A stretch of 64,000 nucleotides of DNA, taken from the NCBI RefSeq assembly GCF_024464655.1, contig NZ_JANHAV010000001.1, forward strand, positions 434,001-498,000, written 5' to 3'. The translations under genes and the position numbers were made by a program. The stretch comes from Halobellus inordinatus (GTDB taxonomy: Archaea > Halobacteriota > Halobacteria > Halobacteriales > Haloferacaceae). This document shows positions 25,102 through 32,886 of the stretch, one piece after another (the stretch's first letter is position 1; every line of letters starts with the position of its first letter). Under the pieces are notes generated by a model. That model searched no databases. It was not told the origin of the DNA and saw only the letters and a program-made list of their open reading frames with translations.

Positions 25102-25134
25102 TATCTTCGCTGATAATTTCGGGGGCACGTTTAT
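25102..25134 (+). promoter_or_regulatory. Motility box and TATA box, arlD
   Basis: TATCTTCGCTGATA (25102-25115), exactly 12 bp, then CGTTTAT (25128-25134). The transcription start should be near 25155, about 45 bp before the arlD ATG. An upstream in-frame ATG at 25133 falls inside the TATA box, so it cannot be the start of the protein. Confidence 0.72.
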
Positions 25135-25201
25135 GCACGCGCCTGCAGACCGTCGAGGTACGACCGACGCGGCGATTTCGCCGCGGGACGAGAGACAGGC
25201 A

Positions 25202-26302
25202 ATGACCATCGATCCCGACGATTACGACCTCCGAGAACTCAGACGAATCGCGGACGAACGGCGGGGCGCGCGCCGTTCGGAGGACGAACAGCCCACCGAG
25301 GAATCGGACCACGACGACGACCGAATGCCGTCGGAGCGACGCCGCCGCAGTCGTACGGACCGGCGTCGGTCGGGGAAGCGCCGGAGTGACGACCGGTCGA
25401 GTCGCGACGATCGGGCGAATCGCGACGACCGGCGGCAGAACGAACGCATCTCCGACCGCGCAGCGCGTGAGCGTAGCGACGAGCGACGACTGAACGGTCG
25501 AACTGAGAGCCGCCGAGACCGCGATACCGACCGTCGCGGGGCACGGGAAAACGACATCCGCCGGCGCGACGAGGAACGGAACGCTGGCAGTCGTGACCAC
25601 GAGGGTACTCGCCGGCGCGACGCCACCGAGCAGACGGACGACCGAGACGCAGACGGCGAGCGCGGTGAGGTCTCTGTGCGTCCGCGCGAGGACGTCACGC
25701 CGCCGCGACGTGGCGACTCGGATCACGCGGAGGGTCACGACGAGGTCGTCCTCGCGGATCAGATCGCTCGCGACCTCGGCTTCGGTGTCGGCGCGCAGGA
25801 CGGTTCGCGTCGCGGGCGCGACCCCGACCGTCGCCGCGACGACCGGCGGCGCACGGATTCGCGTTCACGAGTCGCCACAGAACCCGAGTTCGGTGCCGAC
25901 GACGTCGGACGGTTCCAGTTCGACACCGAGATCCGCGAACGGCCCCGGGGGCGGGCTGGCGAGGCCCTCCGACAGAACCAACTCGAACAACTGCTCGTCC
26001 ACGAGACCGCCGCGGCAGAAGGGCTCTCGAAGCCCTATCTCGGCTCGCTCCCCGACGCGTACGCCGCGGAGCGACTCGTCTTCGACTGGCTCGAGTTCCT
26101 CGTCCTCAAAGGCGGCTTCAAGCGGACAATGGACGCGCTCCGGTACTACCACACCGTGGAGTGGCTGACCGAAGACGTCGAATCCGAACTGCAAGACTAT
26201 CTGGTCGGGTTCTCCGGTGAGGTCACCAATACGACCGAATACGACGTCGACGACCATCATCTGAGCCTGGTCTACATCGCACGACTGGCGTCGATGACGT
26301 AG
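25202..26302 (+). CDS. arlD: Archaellum switch protein ArlD
   Basis: Second cytosolic switch-ring protein, partner of ArlCE and CheF. The C-terminal ArlD/E domain of this 366-residue protein (about 260-366: KPYLGSLPDAYAAERLVFDWLEFLV) clearly matches the end of ArlCE, where YLAELPARYTAESVVLEWTRFL occupies the same position. A central region of about 170 residues (40-210) is made almost only of Arg, Asp, Glu and Ser and must be disordered; its high Arg content is unusual for a halophile. The gene is separate from the arl operon and on the opposite strand. Start at 25202 follows the promoter position. Confidence 0.9.
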   Translation: MTIDPDDYDLRELRRIADERRGARRSEDEQPTEESDHDDDRMPSERRRRSRTDRRRSGKRRSDDRSSRDDRANRDDRRQNERISDRAARERSDERRLNGRTESRRDRDTDRRGARENDIRRRDEERNAGSRDHEGTRRRDATEQTDDRDADGERGEVSVRPREDVTPPRRGDSDHAEGHDEVVLADQIARDLGFGVGAQDGSRRGRDPDRRRDDRRRTDSRSRVATEPEFGADDVGRFQFDTEIRERPRGRAGEALRQNQLEQLLVHETAAAEGLSKPYLGSLPDAYAAERLVFDWLEFLVLKGGFKRTMDALRYYHTVEWLTEDVESELQDYLVGFSGEVTNTTEYDVDDHHLSLVYIARLASMT

Positions 26303-26376
26303 AGCCGTATTCTGCCGCGGCTCGTGTCAACCCATATACCAACAGTACTTTCTGCTCGTTCTGTTTCCACTTGCCT

Positions 26377-27441
26377 ATGGCAGACAGTGAAGACGCCTCC
26401 TTCGACGAGGCTGGGGCAGCCGAATCGGGACCGACGCCGGTCGGCGTCAAACTCGGAAGCACGCGGACCGTCCTCCAGTACGTCCGCGACGACGAAGTGG
26501 AAACGATCCGGACGTTGACGTGTCTCGCGACGTACGAGGACGCGCTCACCGGTGAGGAGCGCGTGCTCTTCGGCGAACAGGCCGCACAGGAGTACCCCGA
26601 CGAGGTGCAGTATATGCTCCGCTCGGGGCTTCCGGAAGACGAGGACCGCGCGGAACTCGCCTCGAAGTTCTTCGCCGAAGTCGTCGCATCCGAAGGACTC
26701 GACGCCGACAGCGCCGTCGTCTACGCGATTCCGACGATCGACAACGAACCGGGGCTGGCGAACCTCAACAGTGTCATCGAGGAGAGCCCAGTCGGCGACG
26801 CCTTGGTCCGAAGTTTCCCCGAGTCGCTCTGCGGAGCGATTCCGGCCTTCGGCGAGGACCTCCGCGCTATCGACGAGGTGTTCGTCGCCGTGAATATGGG
26901 CTCGACGAACCTCGAAGCCTCCGCGTACCGCCACGGCGAACAGCTCTCGCCGTTCGTCTCCGGGGCCGTCACCGGTAACGAGGTCGACCGGCGGATCGCC
27001 AACGCCGTTGAGGAGGAGACCCAAGGTCGCGTCAACGTCGATCTGACGACCGCCCGCGAGTACAAAGAGGAGCACGGTGACTTCGAGGAGTTCGAGCCGT
27101 TCACGGATGTCATCCAGCAGCCCGGTGGTGGCGCCCACGAGTTTACCATCGAGCGCTCGGTGATGGAGCCGCTGGACGACTACGTCGACAACGCCGTCGA
27201 TGAGGTCGCGAACAACTTCCTCGCGCAGTTGGCGAACGACCATATGAAGCCGTACCAGCTCGCGCTCTCGAAGCCGATCGTTCTCACCGGTGGGATGGCC
27301 TGCATCCCCGGCATCGTCGACGTCTTCGAGAAGCGCCTCTCGGCTGAACTCGACCGCGACGTCGAATGTATCTCCGCCGACCGACCCGACCTCGCCCCGG
27401 CCGAAGGCGCGCGCCGGATCGCCGAGCGACTGATCGAGTAA
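26377..27441 (+). CDS. Actin-fold (MreB/salactin-like) protein
   Basis: A 354-residue protein of the actin/MreB/Hsp70 ATPase superfamily. Phosphate-1 loop GVKLGSTRT (23-31), the phosphate-2 loop VAVNMGSTNLEAS (170-182) and the adenosine motif PIVLTGGMACIPG (300-312) are all in order. In typical members phosphate 1 and 2 each have an Asp (DLGT, DIGGG); here they are Lys25 and Asn173, so hydrolysis may be altered. Haloarchaeal actins (salactin, volactin) act in cell shape, but I cannot say whether this is their orthologue. It lies 74 bp after arlD in the same direction. No motility box upstream. Confidence 0.82.
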   Translation: MADSEDASFDEAGAAESGPTPVGVKLGSTRTVLQYVRDDEVETIRTLTCLATYEDALTGEERVLFGEQAAQEYPDEVQYMLRSGLPEDEDRAELASKFFAEVVASEGLDADSAVVYAIPTIDNEPGLANLNSVIEESPVGDALVRSFPESLCGAIPAFGEDLRAIDEVFVAVNMGSTNLEASAYRHGEQLSPFVSGAVTGNEVDRRIANAVEEETQGRVNVDLTTAREYKEEHGDFEEFEPFTDVIQQPGGGAHEFTIERSVMEPLDDYVDNAVDEVANNFLAQLANDHMKPYQLALSKPIVLTGGMACIPGIVDVFEKRLSAELDRDVECISADRPDLAPAEGARRIAERLIE

Positions 27442-27528
27442 CGGCGTCGCCGTCCGGACGCTCCCACACATTCTCACGCGGTGGCAGCCATCCAAAACGT
27501 CTAATTGTCACTCCGAGTACGACAACGT

Positions 27529-27978
27529 ATGTACGACCGTATCCTTGTCCCGACCGACGGCAGCGACTGTGCCGACCTCGCAGTCGAGCACGCGATCAAC
27601 CTCGCCGACCAGTACGACGCCGAGCTGCACGTCCTCTCGGTCGTCGATGCCAGAGACGTAAGCCACAGCGCGCCGGCCATCAGCCCGCAACAGGTGGAAC
27701 AGACGCTCCGCGAGCGAGCGGAATCAGTGGTCTCCGACGTCGCCGACCGTGCGAAGGACGCCGGCGTCGCCGATGTCGTCACCGCAATCGAACCCGGCGT
27801 ACCCGACGACGTCGTCGTCGACTACGCATCCGAAAACGACTGCGACCTCATCGTGATGGGGACGCACGGCCGCACCGGCCTCGAACGCTACCTGCTCGGT
27901 AGCGTGACCGAGCGGACCGTTCGTCGCTCCGACGTCCCCGTGTTGACCGTCCGCTCACACGAGGAAGAAGAGGAATAG
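27529..27978 (+). CDS. UspA-family universal stress protein
   Basis: Single Usp domain of 149 residues. It begins with the typical MYDRILVPTDGS strand and ends with the ATP-binding G-2x-G-9x-G(S/T) motif seen in MGTHGRTGLERYLLGSVTERTV. It therefore probably binds ATP. Role in this organism unknown. I took the ATG at 27529, where conservation starts. A short acidic tail (EEEEE) closes the protein. It is a single-gene unit. Confidence 0.93.
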   Translation: MYDRILVPTDGSDCADLAVEHAINLADQYDAELHVLSVVDARDVSHSAPAISPQQVEQTLRERAESVVSDVADRAKDAGVADVVTAIEPGVPDDVVVDYASENDCDLIVMGTHGRTGLERYLLGSVTERTVRRSDVPVLTVRSHEEEEE

Positions 27979-28151
27979 CGGAGAGCAAACTACCCGCGCG
28001 TCGCCTCCGACCGCGCCGGCTCCGACCACGCCGCGCTCCCGACGCGTGATCACGTCCAGCAGACCACTGTCCGCTAATGATACGCCCGACCGGGCCGCCG
28101 TCCGCTCACGATATGTCCGGCGGGGTATCCGCCGCGTGACGCGAAGGCGAC

Positions 28152-28159
28152 TTTATATA
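28152..28159 (+). promoter_or_regulatory. TATA box of the RIO-like kinase gene
   Basis: TTTATATA at 28152-28159 lies 24 bp before the ATG at 28184, the standard spacing for a leaderless haloarchaeal transcript. This decides the start codon, because the frame is open for another 46 codons upstream. Confidence 0.7.
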
Positions 28160-28183
28160 CGCCCGGAGACCGACTGGAAGCAT

Positions 28184-28987
28184 ATGGAACTCCGCCGCCT
28201 CCTTCGCGGGCGTATCGAGTGGTCTCGACTGGAGGCCGTCGCCCGCGAAATCCGCGATCGCTACGATCGTGAGGAGGTCCACGTGCGGTTTCTAGACGCC
28301 GACAACTGGCTCTCGACGCCGATGGTCGTCGACGATCAGTGGTTCGTGAAGGTCATCTCGCGACAGAACTCGATCGTCCACGCGCTCTTTACGACCGGGC
28401 GAAACCTGGGTGCCTTCTCGTCGGGTACCGAAGGGTTCTTCGAGCACTTCGCGACGCCGGTCGAGATGGCACAACACGAACTCGACGCGACGCGGCGGAT
28501 GCGCGACATCGGCCTCAACGCGCCCGAACCGGTCGAGGCCTTCGAGGTCGACGGCCTCGGCGTGCTCGTCTTGGAGTACCTCCCCGACTTCCGGACGCTC
28601 GACGAGTTGGACGAGGACGCAGAGGCCGACCTCGCCCCGACGCTGTTCGAGGCGTTGCACGCGATGCACGAACACGAACTCCTCCACGGCGACCTCCGCG
28701 CGGAGAACGTCCTCATCCGCGACGGTGAGATCTACTTCATCGACGCGACGAACGTCAGCGAGGAGGGCGCGCGGGACGCGAAGGCCTACGACGTCGCCTG
28801 CGCGCTCGGCGCGCTCGAACCGCTGATCGGGGCGAAACGCGCGGTCGACGCCGCGCTCGAAGCGTTTTCGACGGACGAACTACTCGACGCGGCGCGCTTT
28901 CTCGACTTCGTCAACATCCGTCCGGATCACGACTTCGACGCCGCGGTGCTGAAAGGCGAGATCGAAAAGCGCGCCTCCTCCCCGTAG
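28184..28987 (+). CDS. RIO/ABC1-like protein kinase-fold protein
   Basis: A 267-residue protein with a small kinase fold. The catalytic loop HGDLRAENVL and the metal loop YFIDATN (in place of DFG) are typical of RIO-type atypical kinases. An N-terminal segment resembles the winged helix of RIO2 only weakly. An EYLP hinge (about residue 125) is recognisable. Substrate unknown; RIO kinases mostly act in small-subunit maturation. Preceded by a good TATA box. It is the last gene before a 359-bp gap. Confidence 0.85.
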   Translation: MELRRLLRGRIEWSRLEAVAREIRDRYDREEVHVRFLDADNWLSTPMVVDDQWFVKVISRQNSIVHALFTTGRNLGAFSSGTEGFFEHFATPVEMAQHELDATRRMRDIGLNAPEPVEAFEVDGLGVLVLEYLPDFRTLDELDEDAEADLAPTLFEALHAMHEHELLHGDLRAENVLIRDGEIYFIDATNVSEEGARDAKAYDVACALGALEPLIGAKRAVDAALEAFSTDELLDAARFLDFVNIRPDHDFDAAVLKGEIEKRASSP

Positions 28988-29346
28988 CGAGGTACGGGAG
29001 GCGGTGCTCCGAGCGAGGTCACGGCTCAGGAGCGTCGAGGCTCGACCGACAGGATGGGGCAGTAGGGCGACAGGAAGTGGAACGGTAGGAAGTGAAGCGG
29101 TGGGTGAGAGCGAGAGGTGAGTGGATGCGAAGGCGGAGGCGGGAGCGGAGCGAACAGCTACCCCCTCTCCGGGAAGAGGGAGCGCTGGACGCGGTGGGCC
29201 GCAGCGGACCCCGAACACTGCGGCGGCGTGCGGCGGATCTGTGCCGACTGCGACGAGAAAAGCGTCGTTCGTCGGCGAAAGAGCGTAGCAGCGGGACGTG
29301 AATAAACCCACCGGCTCCGGGGCGACTCTCCTGTAGTCTGTCGGTT
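28988..29346. other. Gap with purine-rich direct repeats, no gene
   Basis: I see no coding sequence in these 359 bp. There is a purine-rich stretch with loosely repeated GGAAGTGGAACGG / GGAAGTGAAGCGG units at about 29071-29100. A GC hairpin CCCTCT-CCGGGA-AGAGGG sits at about 29164-29181 and might end the kinase transcript. Short open frames here are Arg-rich and show no conservation or promoter. Confidence 0.4.
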
Positions 29347-29778
29347 TCAGGATTCGGATTCGACCGCGCGACTGAGCGCGCGTTCGAGGTTCTCTAACTC
29401 CTCGTCGAGGTTCCGCTTGAAGAACCGTTCGACGCCCGGCACGCGGCCGTCGACGACGAACTCGTTCACGAGTCGCGTGTGGCTGTCCGTGGACTCGACG
29501 GTGTGTTCGCCCGTGACGCGCAGCACCGAGGACTTCCCGACGAACTTGACGTATCGCGGCGGGTCGCGCTCGACGTCTTCGGTCTCGACGCGGGCGGTCG
29601 ACTTCACGAGCGGAATCGGCAGCCGAACGTGCCACGTCGCTGCGCCGGTCCCCTCGTCGACCTCGTAGCGCTCGACGACGCTGATCGCGTCGGCTCGCTT
29701 GGAGGGGTCAGCGATGAAGTCCCACACGGCCTCGGGCGGGGCGTCGAACTCGAACACCCGCCGGACACGAACCGTCAT
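29347..29778 (-). CDS. SRPBCC/START-like ligand-binding protein
   Basis: A 143-residue protein of the polyketide-cyclase/START-like (SRPBCC) fold. It opens with RVRRVFEFDAPPEAVWDFIADPSKRA and has an acidic loop and a C-terminal amphipathic helix (NLDEELENLERALSRAV). Such proteins bind hydrophobic ligands or help as cyclases/chaperones; no substrate can be named. Convergent with the RIO-like gene. A short acidic tail. Confidence 0.85.
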   Translation of the reverse strand: MTVRVRRVFEFDAPPEAVWDFIADPSKRADAISVVERYEVDEGTGAATWHVRLPIPLVKSTARVETEDVERDPPRYVKFVGKSSVLRVTGEHTVESTDSHTRLVNEFVVDGRVPGVERFFKRNLDEELENLERALSRAVESES

Positions 29779-29859
29779 ACCGTCACGTAGGGTGGAGAGA
29801 CAAAAAAGGCCCTGAAATGCGCGTTCGCGCGGACGGCGACGGGCTGTGCCGGGCAGTGT

Positions 29860-30084
29860 TCAGCTACGGGTGACGCGCCAGGTCGTCGAGCGGGCCCGAC
29901 CCCACTTTTCGATCTCGACGTCGTCGGACTTCTCCGCGAGGCGCGGCAGTCGAACCCCGACCTGCTTGGCCGAGAGCCCGATGGCGTCGGCGATGTTCTT
30001 CGCCCGGAAGTACCGCTCGCCGGCGGACACGCTCTCGCGGAGGTACGAGACGATCCGTTTTTCCTCCTCGGTGAAGTCACTCAT
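29860..30084 (-). CDS. Small winged-helix protein (DUF7123-like)
   Basis: The 74-residue protein begins MSDFTEEEKRIVSYLRES and looks like a short winged helix: three helices (about 8-20, 28-36, 40-52), a recognition helix in NIADAIGLSAKQVGVRLPRL and a wing. I recall a haloarchaeal family of this type with no assigned function (DUF7123). DNA binding is likely on this basis but not shown. Confidence 0.7.
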   Translation of the reverse strand: MSDFTEEEKRIVSYLRESVSAGERYFRAKNIADAIGLSAKQVGVRLPRLAEKSDDVEIEKWGRARSTTWRVTRS

Positions 30085-30152
30085 TTGACTCCGTGTACGG
30101 ACGGTTCGGTCTTAACGGTTTCTCGTCAGCGGGCTATCGTAGCGTCCGGAAG

Positions 30153-30344
30153 TCACCCGAACAGGTGCGTCGCAGACACCGCGAGCGAGGCGGCGATCGT
30201 GGCGACGGCGAAGCCCACGGCGGCGACGAGCTGATCCCCGGTCAGTCCCGCGGCGAACATCCCGACGACTCCGAGAATCGCGACGATCGAAAAGAGGACG
30301 GTCAGGCCGATTCCCTTGTCAGAACTGGCGGATGCGGTCTCCAT
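30153..30344 (-). CDS. Small two-helix membrane protein
   Basis: The 63-residue protein has two transmembrane segments (about 12-32 and 38-58) joined by a short Gly/Asp loop. The N-terminus, with a Ser/Asp/Lys stretch, should face the cytoplasm. Length and pattern recall small haloarchaeal membrane DUFs (DUF7525-like); no function. It lies between the winged-helix gene and the PhoU-like gene, in the same direction. Confidence 0.7.
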   Translation of the reverse strand: METASASSDKGIGLTVLFSIVAILGVVGMFAAGLTGDQLVAAVGFAVATIAASLAVSATHLFG

Positions 30345-30420
30345 ACCCGAACGTTTCCCGGTCTCGACTTAGTTCATACGAATTGGGAGGCGGCGTCGCA
30401 TACTCACCGGTCGGCTTCGA

Positions 30421-31452
30421 CTACCCAATCGTCACGTGTTCGGACTCCTCGTTCAGCGCGAGGTTCGCTGAGATCTCCGCATTCCGCATCGCGTACTGCG
30501 CGGTCTGCTGGAGGCTGACGAGGACCTCCCGGATCTGGAGTAGTTCCTCGTTGTCCATCTCGGGGAGGTCGTCGAGTATCTCCTGTTCGCGGTCTCGAAG
30601 TTGACGGAACAGGGTGCGGCACTCGACGGTCTTGTCGTAGTCGCGCTCGACGACTGACTGCACTGCCGTCCGCGTGAGTTCGTCGACCTGGTCGGTGAAC
30701 TCGCGGATCCGCCGCATCGTCTTCGAGTCGACGTCGAGCGTGTGGCCCTCGGCGTCCATCGCGATGTTGGCGATGTCCTCGGCGTTGTCCGCAGTCAGTT
30801 CGAGGTTCTTCGCCACCGAGCGATAACCGATCAGGGGGAAGCCCGACTCCAGTCCGACGGCCCGCGCGAGGTTCGGGTTCTGGTAGGCCGTGAAGATGAG
30901 ACGTAGCAGGAGGACGAAGATCTTGTTCGCCTGTCGCTCGCGGTTTAACGCGCGCTGGGCGAGGTCCGTGTTGCCGTGTGCCAGCGCTTTGACCGCCTCA
31001 CCGCGCATCGTGCTGCCGGTGTTTTCGAGGCGTTCGAGCAGATTGTCGAGCGTGAAGTCCTCGGGATCGACCGAACAGCGGATCGCGATGCGGTCCGGCG
31101 TCTCCTCGATGACGCCTAGACCCATCAGCTGCGTCTCCGCCTTGTAGACGGCGTTGATGTGTTCGGAGTCGAGTGCGCCGTCGCTCTTTTCGATGTGGAT
31201 CACGCGCCGTCCGAGCACGTACTGCGCGACGATTGCCCGTTCGAGCGAGTCGGCGTCGAGATTGTCCGCGCGAATCGTCGCCGAGGAATCTTCCTGACTC
31301 GCAGACTCCGGCAGTACCGTCAGCGTTCCTTTCCCACCCATCCGTAGAGAAACCTCATCACCCTTGTCGACGTTGTGTTCTTTCGCCCACTCCGCCGGTA
31401 ACGTCATTGCCAGCGTGGAGGGACCGAGCCGCTGAACCTTACGCGTCTCCAT
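30421..31452 (-). CDS. phoU: AbrB-PhoU phosphate uptake regulator
   Basis: A 343-residue protein with an N-terminal SpoVT/AbrB swapped-hairpin domain (about 1-45, METRKVQRLGPSTLAMTLPAEWAKE). Two PhoU-type helical bundles follow (about 110-215 and 220-325, with the E/D-x3-D metal motifs). Family members modulate phosphate transport and two-component signalling. AbrB-PhoU fusions are typical for haloarchaea and suggest direct DNA binding. It is not next to pst genes here. An AT-rich 120-bp gap (31453-31574) lies upstream. Confidence 0.9.
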   Translation of the reverse strand: METRKVQRLGPSTLAMTLPAEWAKEHNVDKGDEVSLRMGGKGTLTVLPESASQEDSSATIRADNLDADSLERAIVAQYVLGRRVIHIEKSDGALDSEHINAVYKAETQLMGLGVIEETPDRIAIRCSVDPEDFTLDNLLERLENTGSTMRGEAVKALAHGNTDLAQRALNRERQANKIFVLLLRLIFTAYQNPNLARAVGLESGFPLIGYRSVAKNLELTADNAEDIANIAMDAEGHTLDVDSKTMRRIREFTDQVDELTRTAVQSVVERDYDKTVECRTLFRQLRDREQEILDDLPEMDNEELLQIREVLVSLQQTAQYAMRNAEISANLALNEESEHVTIG

Positions 31453-31574
31453 ACCATACCCTGGTCTCCAGCGGCCTTAATCTTCACTATATGCCACTTA
31501 TACAGATATGTATTTGTTAGGATGTGTTGAAATGGCTGGCTCCCCACCACCAGGGGTGTACGGACAGCCCCGCT

Positions 31575-32645
31575 CTAGGCGATCCGCATCATCCGCCGTT
31601 CGACACGTCCGACCCGGACCTTCGTCCACCCGCGGAGTTCCTCGTCGAGTTCCGGATCGTCGGTGTCGACGCGGAGTTCGCCGATCGTATCCAGTTTCGC
31701 GCGCGAGGCCACGACCTCGACGTCGCACTGTCGGATCACGTCGGGTGAGAGCTGTGGGTTGCCCCGGCCGAAGACGAACCCTTGGCCGCCGATAGGCGAG
31801 ACGACGACGACGTTTTCGCCGTCGGGATCGAGCGCAGCCAGGATCTCCGATTCGGTCGCGTCGAGGGCGAGCACTTCGCCGTCCCGCCAGACGTCGACGC
31901 CCAGCGGCGAGCCCTCGAAGCCGAGTGCCTCTTTGATCGCGCCGACGGTGCTCCCCGGTCCCAGCACGAACGTCTTCTCGCTCGCCTCGATGTCGTCGAC
32001 GATGCCCGCCACGAGCGCTTCGACGTTGCCGCCGCCGAGCTGTTTCGACGACTGGAGTTCCTCGGCGACGGGGACGTACGGCACCGCGCGGAGTTCGGGA
32101 TGCACCTCGCCCTCGCGGTACTCGTCTTCGTCGATGTCCATCACCTCGCGGCGCTCGGTCCGCTCGAACGTCCGCACGACGTGTGCGGCGTCTTCGGGCG
32201 AGACGGCGAACACAGAGGAGTACACCTTCACGCCGGCGGGCACGCCCAGGATCGGCGTGTCAGTCCCTTCGACGGCGTCGGCGACGTCCGCGGCGGTCCC
32301 GTCACCGCCGACGAAGAGGACGAGATCCACGTCGGCGTCGAGGAACGCCGCCACGGCCCGAGCCGTGTCGTCGGCGCCGGTTTCCGTGTCCGCAGGAGAG
32401 CCCAGGACTTCCGGCTCGAAGCCGGCCGCACGGGCGACGTCGGCCCCCATTTCCCCGCCCCACGTGAGCAGTTCGACGTCGTCGCCACCCTGCTCGTGGA
32501 GCGCGACGAGCGCCCGACGGGCGCGGTCGGGAGCGCGAGGCTCGGCCCCCAACTGGCGCGCTTCTTCGACTTTGCCGTCGGTACCCTTGAGACCGACGCG
32601 ACCGCCCATTCCCGCGATGGGGTTGACGACGAAACCGAGACGCAT
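31575..32645 (-). CDS. ATP-NAD kinase-like protein (COG3199)
   Basis: A 356-residue protein with an NAD/diacylglycerol-kinase fold. The signature GGDGTAADVADAV (about residues 105-120), with the GGDGT nucleotide loop, is present. The first strand MRLGFVVNPIAGMGGR fits the COG3199/AcoX-like subgroup. It is distinct from the main NAD kinase. Function of that subgroup is unclear; NAD or an acetoin-related substrate has been discussed. The start is the ATG at 32645. Divergent from a tiny membrane protein gene. Confidence 0.85.
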   Translation of the reverse strand: MRLGFVVNPIAGMGGRVGLKGTDGKVEEARQLGAEPRAPDRARRALVALHEQGGDDVELLTWGGEMGADVARAAGFEPEVLGSPADTETGADDTARAVAAFLDADVDLVLFVGGDGTAADVADAVEGTDTPILGVPAGVKVYSSVFAVSPEDAAHVVRTFERTERREVMDIDEDEYREGEVHPELRAVPYVPVAEELQSSKQLGGGNVEALVAGIVDDIEASEKTFVLGPGSTVGAIKEALGFEGSPLGVDVWRDGEVLALDATESEILAALDPDGENVVVVSPIGGQGFVFGRGNPQLSPDVIRQCDVEVVASRAKLDTIGELRVDTDDPELDEELRGWTKVRVGRVERRMMRIA

Positions 32646-32757
32646 ACGCGAACCGAACGGCGTTGCGAGCAAAAGTCCGCCGGTGCTCGGACGTGGCTGG
32701 CGAGGGGACGAGCCGGATTACTGAACGTTTAAGAAGTGCGCCTCGGAACTGAGGCGT

Positions 32758-32871
32758 ATGCTCCCACTCGAAGTCACTGGCGAACCCTTCCCGATCGCGG
32801 AGACCGGCGCGGTCATTCTCCTGTTGAGTGTCGCGATGGTTGTCGGCTGGCTCTACTACCTCTACCGGTAG
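32758..32871 (+). CDS. 37-residue single-pass membrane microprotein
   Basis: This small open frame encodes MLPLEVTGEPFPIAETG followed by a clear transmembrane helix (about residues 18-34) and the tail YYLYR. A TATA-like GTTTAAGAA at 32727-32735 lies about 26 bp before the ATG, a textbook position for a leaderless transcript, and codon use in third positions is GC-rich. Function unknown. It is divergent from the NAD-kinase-like gene and converges on the CinA gene. Confidence 0.65.
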   Translation: MLPLEVTGEPFPIAETGAVILLLSVAMVVGWLYYLYR

Positions 32872-32886
32872 CGTTCGCGCCGACGC

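Noticed and set aside
29092-29305. Small Arg-rich frames in the 359-bp gap after the RIO-like gene, one with CGGVRRICADC
   Set aside because: No promoter, no codon bias, and overlapping frames with equal merit; the Cys pattern is probably chance.
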